Source: Thiofilum flexile DSM 14609 (GTDB taxonomy: Bacteria > Pseudomonadota > Gammaproteobacteria > Thiotrichales > Thiotrichaceae). From it: a DNA stretch of 41,458 nucleotides. Where the stretch lies: NCBI RefSeq assembly GCF_000380185.1, contig NZ_KB904766.1:1-41458 (forward strand), written 5' to 3'. Shown one piece after another: positions 26,307-34,451 of this stretch. Positions within the stretch are counted from its first letter, which is position 1, and the number at the start of each line of letters is the position of its first letter. A program made the position numbers and the translations under genes. Below the pieces are notes generated by a model. The model made no database searches. It was not told the origin of the DNA and saw only the letters and a program-made list of their open reading frames with translations.

Positions 26307-28883
26307 CTATTGCATTAATTCATCAACCCAACCACCTTCGCTAGGAGCAGGTGCCGGGCGACGAGGTTGAGGTGGCGGAGTCGCCGGACGCTGCACGGGT
26401 GCGGGTCGTGTCACCGGAGGCTGTGCAGCAGCAGGACGTGTCACTGGCTGTGCGGGACGAGTCCCAGCAGATTGTGCCTGACGTGTAGCAGGAGCAGGTC
26501 TAGCAGGTTGAGGAGCATCCTCCTCGCCACTAGGCACAGTAGGTATAGGTATATCACAGGCTCTGGTTTGGTTAGGTGCACTACCCTTAGCAAAAGGCAT
26601 GCGCACTGCTGTACCACAAGCTGGATTAAAACGTTGTCCGGTATCTGAATCAACATCCGCCCATACCAAACGTGAAGATTGCGCTAGACGTAATGGGTTA
26701 CTAGGGAGCACTTTCATCATATCGCCCCAAACCTTTAAGGCTCCCGTGCTACCAGTTAAATTAGTTTCCTTATTATCATCACGTCCCACCCATACGGTGA
26801 TGACATGTTCACCTGAAAAACCAGCAAACCAGCTATCTTTTTTATCATTAGTTGTACCCGTTTTACCGGCTACTCGTTTCCATGCAGGGAGATAGCTTTG
26901 TAAAGCTCTAGCCGAACCTACAGTGGTGACACCATTCATACCGAAGGTGAGTAATTCAACCGACTCTGGTTTCGCTGCTTGCTGCACGGTTAAAGGATAA
27001 CGGGTTAATACTTGACCAGACCCCTCATTCATAACACCGCGAATAACCCGTAGTGGTGAGTATGAGCCGCCCGCCGCTATGGTATGGTACATTTGCTGTA
27101 CATCCATAGGACTCATCTCTAGCGCCCCTAATAAAATCGAGGGGTATTGAGGAATGGGCGTGGTAATCCCTAAGCCTTTTAAGACTTGAGTCACCCGCTC
27201 TAAACCCACATCCACCCCTACCCTCACGGCAGGAGTATTACGGGATAAGCTCAGGCTTTTGAATAAGGTTACATACCCCATATGCTTTTTATCGTAATTG
27301 CCCGGCTCCCAGAATTTACTTTTTCCTAATTTTACCGTCACAGGGCCATCATTAATGCGGGTAGCTAGGGTATATTTACCGGGGTTTTCAAGGGCAGCTA
27401 GATAAATCGCTGGCTTTACCAAGGAACCAATCTGACGCTTAGACATTAAGGCGCGGTTATAGCCTGGATAGCGCACATTACGCCCCCCGACTAATGCTAT
27501 GACCTCCCCCCCTTGTACCGTACTAATCAGCATTACCCCATTGAGCATACCTTTAGTAATACGCCCCGCACGTTCTAATTGCTCAACACGCTTAATGAGA
27601 ATATTTTCTGCCATGAGCTGCACAATAGGATCCATGGACGTGAAAATTAGCAAACCTTCACTACGCACATCCTCTTCACGATAATCACGCTTTAATTGTT
27701 CCCGCACTAGATCAAGATAGGCTGGGAAGGGACTTGCTCCTGAACTCGGCTGAAGTGCTGCAATACCTAGTGGTCTAGCCCGTGCTTCTGCGGCAGCCTC
27801 TGGCGTAATCACCTTTTCTTGCTCCATGACCGTCAAGACTAAATTACGACGCTCTAAAGCACGCTCAGGGTATTTACGGGGATTGTAGTAAATAGCACCC
27901 TTAGCTAAACCAATTAACATGGCAATCTGCTCTGGCTTTAACTCTTTGATTGGGCGGTTAAAATAAAATTGCGCCGCCATACCAAAGCCATGAATCGCCC
28001 GCCCCCCATCTTGACCCAGGTGAATTTCATTGAGGTAGGCTTCGAGAATTTCGTTTTTGGAGTAATGTAGTTCTAGTAATACTGCCATCAGCGCTTCTTT
28101 AAGCTTACGTTCTAGTTTGCGCTCATTACTAAGATAAAAGTTTTTCACCAATTGTTGGGTAATCGTACTCCCGCCCTGCACCGCTTCGCCGGCTCTCATA
28201 TTCGCCAGCATGGCACGCGCAATAGCCAGTGGATTAACCCCTTTATGCTCATAAAAACGGCGATCCTCCACGGCAATCAAGCCATTGAGTAGTACCGGAG
28301 ACATATCTCTATGATGGACTAGAATACGGTCTTCATTTTTGCGCGGATAAAAATTACCAATTAATAGTGGCTCCACCCGCATTTGTGCGACTTCGCCCTT
28401 ACCTATTTCTTGTAGCTCGCTGATTTTACCCTTATTGATCACCAGTTTAATATGGCGTCCGGCCTCACGATCATCTGCAAACTCAAAACCTCGACTATAT
28501 AAATCAAAGGTATTGTTCTGACGTAAATATTGCCCCGTTTCAGCGACCTCTTCGACTTGACGATAACCCAGTAATTTAAGCTCACGCTCTAGGTGATCTG
28601 CATATAATACTTGGCCTTTGAATAGCTCCAAGGGACGCGCAAAAACACGTGCTGGCAACTCCCAACGTTTGCCCTCAAATTGGTTTTTAACCTGCTCATC
28701 TAATTGCATGGCGTATACGATCAGCGCCAATAAGCCAATAATTAGCGCTGCTACAAAGCCAATCCGAAATATCTTACTCACTAAGGAGAACACCCACATC
28801 ACTCCTTTAAAACCGTATACCCACACCGATTGACGCGACTGATGTTCAATGGTTTGTGGTTGTTGTGTTGAATGTTGAGTCAA
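26307..28883 (-). CDS. mrcB: Penicillin-binding protein 1B (bifunctional)
   Basis: This 858-residue inner-membrane enzyme polymerises and cross-links peptidoglycan. A basic cytoplasmic start is followed by a membrane helix at about residues 38-60, then a UB2H-like region with 'WELPARVFARPLEL'. The glycosyltransferase domain has 'AVEDRRFYEHKGVNPLAIAR' and 'QGGSTITQQLVKNFYLS'. The transpeptidase domain has 'IGSLVKPAIYLAAL' with the active-site Ser, 'SLSRNTPAVRV' and 'GKTGTTNDKKDSWFAGF'. The last about 90 residues are a Pro/Ala/Arg/Gln-rich tail, longer than usual, ending in GGWVDELMQ. It is first in an operon with the TPR lipoprotein, helicase, tsaB and transglycosylase. Confidence 0.93.
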   Translation of the reverse strand: MTQHSTQQPQTIEHQSRQSVWVYGFKGVMWVFSLVSKIFRIGFVAALIIGLLALIVYAMQLDEQVKNQFEGKRWELPARVFARPLELFKGQVLYADHLERELKLLGYRQVEEVAETGQYLRQNNTFDLYSRGFEFADDREAGRHIKLVINKGKISELQEIGKGEVAQMRVEPLLIGNFYPRKNEDRILVHHRDMSPVLLNGLIAVEDRRFYEHKGVNPLAIARAMLANMRAGEAVQGGSTITQQLVKNFYLSNERKLERKLKEALMAVLLELHYSKNEILEAYLNEIHLGQDGGRAIHGFGMAAQFYFNRPIKELKPEQIAMLIGLAKGAIYYNPRKYPERALERRNLVLTVMEQEKVITPEAAAEARARPLGIAALQPSSGASPFPAYLDLVREQLKRDYREEDVRSEGLLIFTSMDPIVQLMAENILIKRVEQLERAGRITKGMLNGVMLISTVQGGEVIALVGGRNVRYPGYNRALMSKRQIGSLVKPAIYLAALENPGKYTLATRINDGPVTVKLGKSKFWEPGNYDKKHMGYVTLFKSLSLSRNTPAVRVGVDVGLERVTQVLKGLGITTPIPQYPSILLGALEMSPMDVQQMYHTIAAGGSYSPLRVIRGVMNEGSGQVLTRYPLTVQQAAKPESVELLTFGMNGVTTVGSARALQSYLPAWKRVAGKTGTTNDKKDSWFAGFSGEHVITVWVGRDDNKETNLTGSTGALKVWGDMMKVLPSNPLRLAQSSRLVWADVDSDTGQRFNPACGTAVRMPFAKGSAPNQTRACDIPIPTVPSGEEDAPQPARPAPATRQAQSAGTRPAQPVTRPAAAQPPVTRPAPVQRPATPPPQPRRPAPAPSEGGWVDELMQ

Positions 28884-29137
28884 GTTTTATCTCACTCGTT
28901 GTCAAAACGATCTTTATCTTTAAAAATCTTTAGCCATACCAGTGAAATATCTCCTATTGATGAACTACTTCAAACTGGCTCCAGAAAAATTTTACACTAA
29001 TGTTAAGCGGCATACCTATTGCTAAGCATTTTACGCATCTATTGAGCAAGATTAGCTATTTTATTGTATATTTTATACTCAGCCACGCTTAATGAGTGCC
29101 TGCCACACCCCCCCAATACATTACGGAAGTTACTATT

Positions 29138-29974
29138 GTGCTGATGTACCACCGTCTGTTCTGTTTTCTTACAGTTATGAGCCTGTGTTTATACCATGAC
29201 TCGCTCTTGGCTGATACCGAATTAATCTATACCCATCAGGCTAATAGTGTATTCGGCAATCCAACCATTATTCAAATTCAGGGGTCTAAGGTTCGCATGG
29301 AACGCAATGGAGGTCAGCTTTACCTCATTTATGACCATGATACTCAAACCTTACTGATGGTTGATCCTAAAACCCAGACCTATGTCGTGAATACCTTAGA
29401 AACTCTACGCTCTCGCACTCAATACTTAGCCACCATGCAACAACAATTCACTCAACAGCTCAAGCAGCAAATTGAAGAATTACCGCTACCGCAGCGCGTA
29501 ATCGCCTTAAAGCGCCTCGAACAAGCGGAGAAGATGCTCAAAATTCCGCGCCCCACCATCACCGTTGAATACGAACAACGCACCGACATGATCTTAGGCA
29601 AGCCTTGTAAAATAGCTCATTTTAAAATACGTACTCAACTCCTACGCACCTTTTGTTATGCACCTCACACTGTGATCAATACCCACGATTTTGAGCAGCT
29701 TCATGCCCTATTTGATTTTATGAATCAACTCTCTGAAGAAGCTGCCTATATCCAAGAACAACCCAAAATTACTGTCAATCTCAGTAGCCTAATTTTTGAG
29801 GCTAGTTTAGTGTTGAGTAGTCATAATATGGTACAAAATACGGTAGAAGAACTGGCTGAGATTAAAGTAGCTCCCCTAGACCCGCAGTTATTTACTATTC
29901 CAAGCAATTATTTTGAACTAGAACCCAGTAGTCAGCAGTTTCCTATCCCCTCCCTATCCCTTACACCTTCGTGA
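29138..29974 (+). CDS. Periplasmic protein of unknown function
   Basis: About 278 residues from GTG 29138, nine bases after an ACGGAAG ribosome site; ATG 29144 is the alternative. An earlier in-frame start at 29096 puts hydrophilic residues before the signal and is rejected. A signal peptide (YHRLFCFLTVMSLCLYHDSLLAD) precedes a beta-rich region, 'SKVRMERNGGQLYLIYDHDTQTLLMVDPKTQTYVV', which recalls DUF4412-type periplasmic proteins that carry a lipid-binding-like fold. A Gln-rich coiled stretch lies at about residues 100-140. The domain assignment is tentative. It is followed by a 131-base gap and ilvC. Confidence 0.55.
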   Translation: MLMYHRLFCFLTVMSLCLYHDSLLADTELIYTHQANSVFGNPTIIQIQGSKVRMERNGGQLYLIYDHDTQTLLMVDPKTQTYVVNTLETLRSRTQYLATMQQQFTQQLKQQIEELPLPQRVIALKRLEQAEKMLKIPRPTITVEYEQRTDMILGKPCKIAHFKIRTQLLRTFCYAPHTVINTHDFEQLHALFDFMNQLSEEAAYIQEQPKITVNLSSLIFEASLVLSSHNMVQNTVEELAEIKVAPLDPQLFTIPSNYFELEPSSQQFPIPSLSLTPS

Positions 29975-30105
29975 GTGCCTATCCTAAATTGATCAACCCT
30001 AAGCGAGTATCCTTGAAACGTAGATAGCTGTTTACGTAGTGCTGCTGTTCTATTAAAGTGCGCTGTTCAATCTATCATTCTATTCCGAATTGGGAGTTAG
30101 CTGAC

Positions 30106-31581
30106 ATGGGTCAGAATTATTTCAACACCTTGCCATTGCGTGTTCAATTAGAAGAGCTAGGCAAGTGCCGCTTTATGGAGTCTGAGGAATTTGCAGAAGG
30201 TATTGATTACATCCGTGACAAAAAGATCGTTATTGTCGGCTGTGGTGCTCAAGGCCTGAATCAAGGTTTAAATATGCGTGACAGCGGCCTGAATGTGAGC
30301 TACGCGCTACGCCCTGAAGCCATCGCTGAAAAACGCAAATCATGGAAAAACGCCACTGAAAACGGTTTTAAAGTCGGCACCTACGAGGAGCTGATTCCCA
30401 GTGCTGATATCGTGATGAATCTGACTCCTGATAAGCAACACACCTCTGTTGTGAATGCCATTATGCCTTTAATGAAATCCGGTGCTTGCCTTGACTATGC
30501 ACACGGTTTCAATCTCGTAGAAGAAGGCATGCAAATTCGTAAAGACATTACTGTCACTTTAATGTGCCCTAAATGTCCAGGTTCAGAAGTACGTGCCGAA
30601 TATGTACGCGGCTTTGGTGTCCCTACCCTGATTGCAGTACACCGTGAAAATGATCCTAATGGCGATGGTTTGCGCATTGCAAAAGCCTTAGCAGCAGCGA
30701 CTGGCGGACATCGTGCAGGTGTATTGGAATCCTCGCCTATCGCAGAAGTAAAATCTGACCTCATGGGTGAGCAAACTATTCTCTGTGGCATGCTCCAAAC
30801 CGGTTCGATTCTTTGCTATGACAAAATGATCGAAGAAGGGATTGAGCCTGCTTACGCCGCTAAATTGGTACAATACGGTTGGGAAACCGTCACCGAAGCC
30901 TTAAAGCACGGTGGTATTACCAATATGATGGATCGCTTAAGCAATCCAGCTAAGGTGAAAGCGTTTGAATTGTCTGAGCAATTAAAAGACATTATGCGTC
31001 CGCTGTTCCAAAAGCATCAAGACGATATTATGTCCGGTAAATTCTCTAGCACCATGATGGCGGATTGGGCTAAGGATGACTACGATCTACACCGCTGGCG
31101 TGCAGCTACTGCTGAAACAGCATTTGAAAAGCAAGCCGCTACGAGTGAGCCAATTAGCGAACAAGAGTACTTTGACAAAGGTATTCTAATGGTCGCTATG
31201 GTACGTGCTGGGGTAGAACTCGCGTATGAAACCATGGTTCATGCGGGTATTGTAGAAGAGTCTGCTTACTACGAATCACTCCATGAAACCCCATTGATTG
31301 CGAATACCATTGCACGTCGCAAGTTGTATGAAATGAATGTGGTTATCTCTGACACGGCGGAATACGGTTGCTATTTATTCGACCAAGCCGCCCGTCCATT
31401 ACTCGCTCCTTTCATGAAAGGCATTAAGTCTGATGTGATTGGTAAGGGTTTAAGTGTGAAAGATAATGGTGTTGATAACCAATTATTAGTACAAATTAAT
31501 TCTATCATCCGCAATCACTCCGTTGAGATTGTAGGCGAGGAATTACGCGGCTATATGACCGCTATGAAGAAAATTGTGTAA
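30106..31581 (+). CDS. ilvC: Ketol-acid reductoisomerase, class II
   Basis: This 491-residue cytosolic enzyme converts acetolactate or acetohydroxybutyrate to the dihydroxy acid in branched-chain amino-acid synthesis. The NADPH fold '[21 protein letters not shown]' and the long, duplicated C-terminal knotted domain mark the class II (enteric/plant) form, not the 330-residue class I. Mg-binding acids lie in '[14 protein letters not shown]', and '[17 protein letters not shown]' marks the second repeat. The start at ATG 30106 follows GGGAG and gives the conserved opening 'NYFNTLPLR'; an extension to 30058 is not conserved. A strong hairpin follows the gene. Confidence 0.95.
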   Translation: MGQNYFNTLPLRVQLEELGKCRFMESEEFAEGIDYIRDKKIVIVGCGAQGLNQGLNMRDSGLNVSYALRPEAIAEKRKSWKNATENGFKVGTYEELIPSADIVMNLTPDKQHTSVVNAIMPLMKSGACLDYAHGFNLVEEGMQIRKDITVTLMCPKCPGSEVRAEYVRGFGVPTLIAVHRENDPNGDGLRIAKALAAATGGHRAGVLESSPIAEVKSDLMGEQTILCGMLQTGSILCYDKMIEEGIEPAYAAKLVQYGWETVTEALKHGGITNMMDRLSNPAKVKAFELSEQLKDIMRPLFQKHQDDIMSGKFSSTMMADWAKDDYDLHRWRAATAETAFEKQAATSEPISEQEYFDKGILMVAMVRAGVELAYETMVHAGIVEESAYYESLHETPLIANTIARRKLYEMNVVISDTAEYGCYLFDQAARPLLAPFMKGIKSDVIGKGLSVKDNGVDNQLLVQINSIIRNHSVEIVGEELRGYMTAMKKIV

Positions 31582-31589
31582 TTAGCTTC

Positions 31590-31625
31590 AAAGCCTCCTT
31601 CATAATAGGATTATGGGGAGGCTTT
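31590..31625. terminator. Terminator of ilvC (bidirectional hairpin)
   Basis: A long stem of about 16 pairs: AAAGCCTCCTTCATAAT pairs with ATTATGGGGAGGCTTT, including two G.T pairs, around an AGG loop. It starts eight bases after the ilvC stop. It may also end the converging gene at 31661. Confidence 0.85.
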
Positions 31626-31660
31626 AGTCTAGGCTAATGAATACTAGTTGAGGTATTTTG

Positions 31661-32203
31661 TTAGAGGTTTTTATATCGATTTTTAATTGTTTGGATAATA
31701 TGCTTAGCCTCTGCTTCATCTAAACCTGTACCAAATACATGAGTGCTACGCCCATAATCAAAAGCAATAGTTCCACCACTAATTCCCAAATATTCTATAC
31801 CATTATTATTTGAACTATTAAGGTTTACTCGAAGATCTTTTATATTTATCACATCATATTCTTTCGAGCGTTTAAATAGAAAAAAATCCCTTACATATTT
31901 TAATTCTTGCCCATCAATTCTTACTACTTCTTTACCCTTTACATTGTAGAACCATGTCACAATGGCAAATGCCCCACCCACTGTCCAACCACAAAGCCAA
32001 ACAATCATAAAAAGATTGGGTAATTTATCCTCCCAATCTAGGAGATTCTTGATTGCGCCCAGCTCACCAAAGAACCATCCAAAAAGCCAAAATGATAAGA
32101 AAACAATCATGAAATATCTTTTTTTAGACGGAATAATTACTTCAATACCTTGTGGTAAATTATTGATGGTTGCTCGTCCTTTTTCTACTTTTACTTTTGC
32201 CAT
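31661..32203 (-). CDS. Hypothetical membrane protein with two helices and a PH-like tail
   Basis: This 180-residue protein has a short basic N-terminus and two hydrophobic helices (about residues 30-50 and 66-86) rich in Trp/Phe. The soluble C-terminal region reads 'VVRIDGQELKYVRDFFLFKRSKEYD' then 'IAFDYGRSTHVFGTGLDEAEAKHIIQTIKNRY'. This layout resembles small bacterial proteins where two helices carry a PH-like domain. No specific family is claimed. The coding region is more AT-rich than ilvC next to it, which may mark an accessory gene. AT-rich sequence of 175 bases separates it from the metallopeptidase, with no gene seen in it. Confidence 0.6.
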   Translation of the reverse strand: MAKVKVEKGRATINNLPQGIEVIIPSKKRYFMIVFLSFWLFGWFFGELGAIKNLLDWEDKLPNLFMIVWLCGWTVGGAFAIVTWFYNVKGKEVVRIDGQELKYVRDFFLFKRSKEYDVINIKDLRVNLNSSNNNGIEYLGISGGTIAFDYGRSTHVFGTGLDEAEAKHIIQTIKNRYKNL

Positions 32204-32378
32204 AATACATCCTCTAATTTTATTTACTCTTTTATTAGGTAGCTCTTATATATCTATGCCGCCTTTTAATAAGACGAAAATATATTGATTTGTCTAGAGT
32301 TTATTTAATTAAAATGATATCACCGACTTACGATTTGTGCAGTAAATAAAGTATTGAAATAAGTATTATGGTGCTACT

Positions 32379-33110
32379 TCAAACCCAGCTTGGTATCCAT
32401 TGAGCAGTTTGTTTCATTTGCTGTCGTATCTGTTTCAGCTTTGGCTCAAAACGACTGACCAGCTCCCAAAAAGCAGGCGAATGATTGGGGTGTACTGTGT
32501 GGCAAAGCTCATGTACCAACACATAATGCACTAGTTCCGGTGGTAGAAATAACAGCTTGGCATTAAGACTGATGTAATGATAACTGTTACAACTCCCCCA
32601 ACGTCCGCGCTGATTGCGAACTGCCACTTTGGTATAACGAAGGCCAATTTCCTCCGCCACTTGAGCCAGTTGTTGTGGCAAATGGTGATGTGCCATTTTC
32701 AGCAGCCAACGCTGTAACAGTGTCTGGCATGACTTCGGATCATCGATAGAGCCTTCTATCAATAGCCCGCCATCCTTAAGAGTAAGGGTCAGACGATCGC
32801 CCGCTTTAGCTCGATATTCCACGGGTATAGTCTTATTGATAGCCTGTAACTCCAGTTGCTGCGGCAATAGTTCAGAGGTACTGTCTTGCAACTGCCTAGC
32901 TTCCGCTACCTGTAACCATTGTACAATTTGCTCACCCTGTTGGCGGGCAAACTCCAATAGCTGCTGATGAGTGCAATAGCTAGGACCAGAAACACGCAAA
33001 ACGTTGCGGGCGCTAAAGCTCAGACGTATGTACTGATTACGGGCAGATAACTGTAATTGGATATCAACAGTCTGACCATTGGGTAATTGCAAGTGGGCGG
33101 TTTTGGGCAT
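32379..33110 (-). CDS. YgjP-type (SprT-like) metallopeptidase
   Basis: This 243-residue protein matches the DUF45/YgjP group of M48-like metallopeptidases. It opens with 'IRLSFSARNVLRVSGP'. 'VAVRNQRGRWGSCN' precedes the zinc site 'YVLVHELCHTVHPNHSPAFW' (HExxH form HELCH at about residues 200-204, with a third His in 'NHSPAFW'), and the end is 'FEPKLKQIRQQMK'. The substrate is unknown. Such genes are often near restriction systems, but none is here. Its neighbour downstream in transcription is the membrane protein; upstream is HNH module A, in the same direction with a 46-base gap. Confidence 0.88.
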   Translation of the reverse strand: MPKTAHLQLPNGQTVDIQLQLSARNQYIRLSFSARNVLRVSGPSYCTHQQLLEFARQQGEQIVQWLQVAEARQLQDSTSELLPQQLELQAINKTIPVEYRAKAGDRLTLTLKDGGLLIEGSIDDPKSCQTLLQRWLLKMAHHHLPQQLAQVAEEIGLRYTKVAVRNQRGRWGSCNSYHYISLNAKLLFLPPELVHYVLVHELCHTVHPNHSPAFWELVSRFEPKLKQIRQQMKQTAQWIPSWV

Positions 33111-33156
33111 GGGTTTAGAGTCTATACTTCAAAGCTATAGCCAGCACTAATAAATA

Positions 33157-33585
33157 TCAAGAAATGACAGGCGGATGCTCACCCATTGCATAAAGTACTC
33201 GACGTAAATTCAATAATGGAGCACGGTTTAAATGCAACGCCTCTACAGCCCCCCGCCCTACAGGGGTTAATCCAATAATCAATAGATAATCATCACTCCA
33301 ACTAAAATGCTCACTCCATAAATGCTTGCGTGGATTATATAGCTCTGTACTTTGTTGGGTAATAGGATCATAGGCCTCAAGCTTATTAGACTTATGGCTA
33401 TTACAACCTTGGCAGGATAACGCCAGATTATCTGCCTCCGTTATACCACCTAAACTTACAGGAAATATATGATCAATTGAAAAGGATTGTGTCGCATACA
33501 GTGCTTGGCTCCAACAATACTCACAACAACCTTTGGCTCGTTCAGCCACCTTAAGCCGTAAGGCTTTAGCAATATACTCAGACAT
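33157..33585 (-). CDS. HNH endonuclease, module A
   Basis: This 142-residue protein has a complete HNH nuclease core. Zinc pairs are C21xxC24 and C58xxC61. The active-site region is 'FSIDHIFPVSLGG' (His39), with Asn53 in 'EADNLALSCQGCNSHK' and His64. The C-terminal third is conserved with the paralogue at 40720: 'LYNPRKHLWSEHF', 'GLTPVGRGAVEALHLNR' and 'GEHPP'. It cuts or nicks nucleic acid by family inference; the target is unknown. Its ATG overlaps the stop of the upstream small gene by eight bases (ATGTCTGA), so translation is coupled. Confidence 0.85.
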   Translation of the reverse strand: MSEYIAKALRLKVAERAKGCCEYCWSQALYATQSFSIDHIFPVSLGGITEADNLALSCQGCNSHKSNKLEAYDPITQQSTELYNPRKHLWSEHFSWSDDYLLIIGLTPVGRGAVEALHLNRAPLLNLRRVLYAMGEHPPVIS

Positions 33586-33973
33586 AATCGGGCTGCTGAA
33601 TACCTAAGTCATGCATTAACTGAGGCAGGGATATCTGACGCAACCGGGCTAAAGTCGCTAAATGCTGCAAGCGTTCTGCATCAAAACTCTCAATTTTTTC
33701 AATTATTTGTATACGCTCAGATATTTCTTGTTGATCTAAACCTATTCGACCTTGTTTAATAGTTAACTCATCGTAGCGCTGTTGTAGATTCACAGGAACA
33801 GGGTGGTTGATTAGAGTCAATAACTTGCTTTCTTGAGTACTTAAGCTTTTTGCCACTCGGCGGGCGCGTAACGCAATAACTTTAGCAACGAATTGCTCTA
33901 GTTCTTCTAGAGGTAGATGCTCGGCACTGTGTAATAAATCTGTACTAGAAACCTGTGGCTGTATAATAGGCAT
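33578..33973 (-). CDS. Small helical partner protein of HNH module A
   Basis: This 131-residue, mainly helical protein begins 'PQVSSTDLLHSAEHLPLEELEQFVAKVIALRAR' and ends 'RQISLPQLMHDLGIQQPDYV', with a charged coiled-coil-like middle (about residues 55-105). It starts at ATG 33973 after AAGGAGG. A paralogue with the same start, end and position lies at 40326. Similar small proteins precede HNH genes in cyanobacteria as I recall; the family has no known role. Whether it binds, targets or restrains the nuclease is open. Confidence 0.7.
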   Translation of the reverse strand: MPIIQPQVSSTDLLHSAEHLPLEELEQFVAKVIALRARRVAKSLSTQESKLLTLINHPVPVNLQQRYDELTIKQGRIGLDQQEISERIQIIEKIESFDAERLQHLATLARLRQISLPQLMHDLGIQQPDYV

Positions 33974-34148
33974 GATGAGATGCCTCCTTAGGTTAAAATC
34001 GTCAGATTGATAATAGCATGGAATATTTTTCGTAGGGATCTATTACTTGACCGTTGTGCTAGAGGGACAGACTGACAATTAATAGGTTTGAAATTTATTA
34101 TTTTAATAACATTAAACTTATGGTATAAAAATATTTCCGTGGTCTAGT

Positions 34149-34193
34149 AAGCAGTTACTTCGTTATTTTTGGTATAACCTTTCTGTGCTGCTT
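34149..34193 (+). other. Predicted hairpin 5' of the permuted tRNA-like RNA
   Basis: AAGCAG (34149-34154) pairs with CTGCTT (34188-34193), and inside it GTTAT (34162-34166) pairs with ATAAC (34074 + 100 = 34174 to 34178). The 9-mer GTTACTTCG at 34154-34162 recurs at 34232-34240, exactly at the 5' border of the tRNA-like body. This suggests the structured RNA begins at about 34140. Upstream, 33974-34140 is AT-rich with promoter-like TATAAA near 34125. Confidence 0.4.
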
Positions 34194-34212
34194 GCGATAG
34201 TTCCCGGTTAAT

Positions 34213-34346
34213 CAGCGTGGTGTAGATGACGGTTACTTCGACTCATAATCGCGTGGTCGGTGGTTCGAGTCCATCCAGATGTGAAAACGTCTGTAGCTCA
34301 GTTTGGTTAGAGCACGTAAATAGTCCGTTATCGCCTGTTCCCGCTG
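34213..34346 (+). ncRNA. Structured RNA enclosing a circularly permuted tRNA
   Basis: The stretch flanking the permuted cloverleaf is self-complementary. CAGCG (34213-34217) pairs with CGCTG (34342-34346). GATGACGG (34225-34232) pairs with CCGTTATC (34325-34332) in eight pairs with one G.T. ACT (34235-34237) pairs with AGT (34322-34324). These helices close around the tRNA-like body at 34239-34316. There is no open reading frame of note in the 34000-34451 gap. Transcription, boundaries and role are inferred; strand is set by the tRNA orientation. Confidence 0.6.
34239..34316 (+). tRNA. Circularly permuted tRNA-Ile2-like (anticodon CAT) cloverleaf
   Basis: Read in order: CGA (positions 29-31), anticodon loop CTCATAA (34242-34248), TCGCG, variable TGGTC, T-arm GGTGG-TTCGAGT-CCATC and 3' acceptor strand CAGATGT (34276-34282). 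Then GAAA (34283-34286). Then 5' acceptor strand ACGTCTG (34287-34293), TA, D-arm GCTC-AGTTTGGTTA-GAGC, A and CG (positions 27-28). Placed in tRNA order all four helices form: acceptor 7 bp (one G.T), D 4 bp, anticodon 5 bp (CGCGA/TCGCG), T 5 bp (one G.T). The T-loop, D-loop GG and U8 are standard. The anticodon arm and variable loop are nearly those of E. coli tRNA-Ile2. There is no CCA; GAAA makes a tetraloop instead. Confidence 0.75.
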
Positions 34347-34413
34347 TCCCATTCCAATTGCCATAGACGCCTCAGAAGAGAGACTGTGGTAAAGCAGATC
34401 ACTTTCGGTCATC

Positions 34414-34435
34414 GAGAGCGTACAAGTACGCTCTC
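34414..34435. other. Perfect inverted repeat after the permuted RNA / glgC end
   Basis: GAGAGCGTAC and GTACGCTCTC form a perfect 10-bp stem with only AA between them. No T run follows on either strand. It lies between the structured RNA and the 3' end of glgC (16 bases after the glgC stop), so it may end or protect either transcript. Confidence 0.5.
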
Positions 34436-34451
34436 TAGCAAAAACCCTATG

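Noticed and set aside
28884-29137. Gene in the 254-base divergent gap between mrcB and the periplasmic protein
   Set aside because: No frame with a ribosome site is seen. It looks like two back-to-back promoter regions.
33157-33973. Calling the small-protein/HNH pairs toxin-antitoxin systems
   Set aside because: The coupling is suggestive, but no known antitoxin fold is recognised and HNH toxins in such pairs are not established, so no such label was given.
34239-34316. Two-piece (permuted) tmRNA
   Set aside because: Permuted tmRNAs have only a tRNA-like acceptor and T-arm with a tag reading frame. Here a full D-arm and a real CAT anticodon loop are present and no tag frame or tmRNA core is visible.
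34414-34435. Intrinsic terminator
   Set aside because: The stem is perfect but no U-run follows on either strand, so it is listed as an inverted repeat only.
34140-34440. Permuted group I intron-exon arrangement around the tRNA
   Set aside because: A break in the anticodon arm would suit a group I intron, but the flanks are too short, and no P3/P7 core or guanosine-site sequence was seen.
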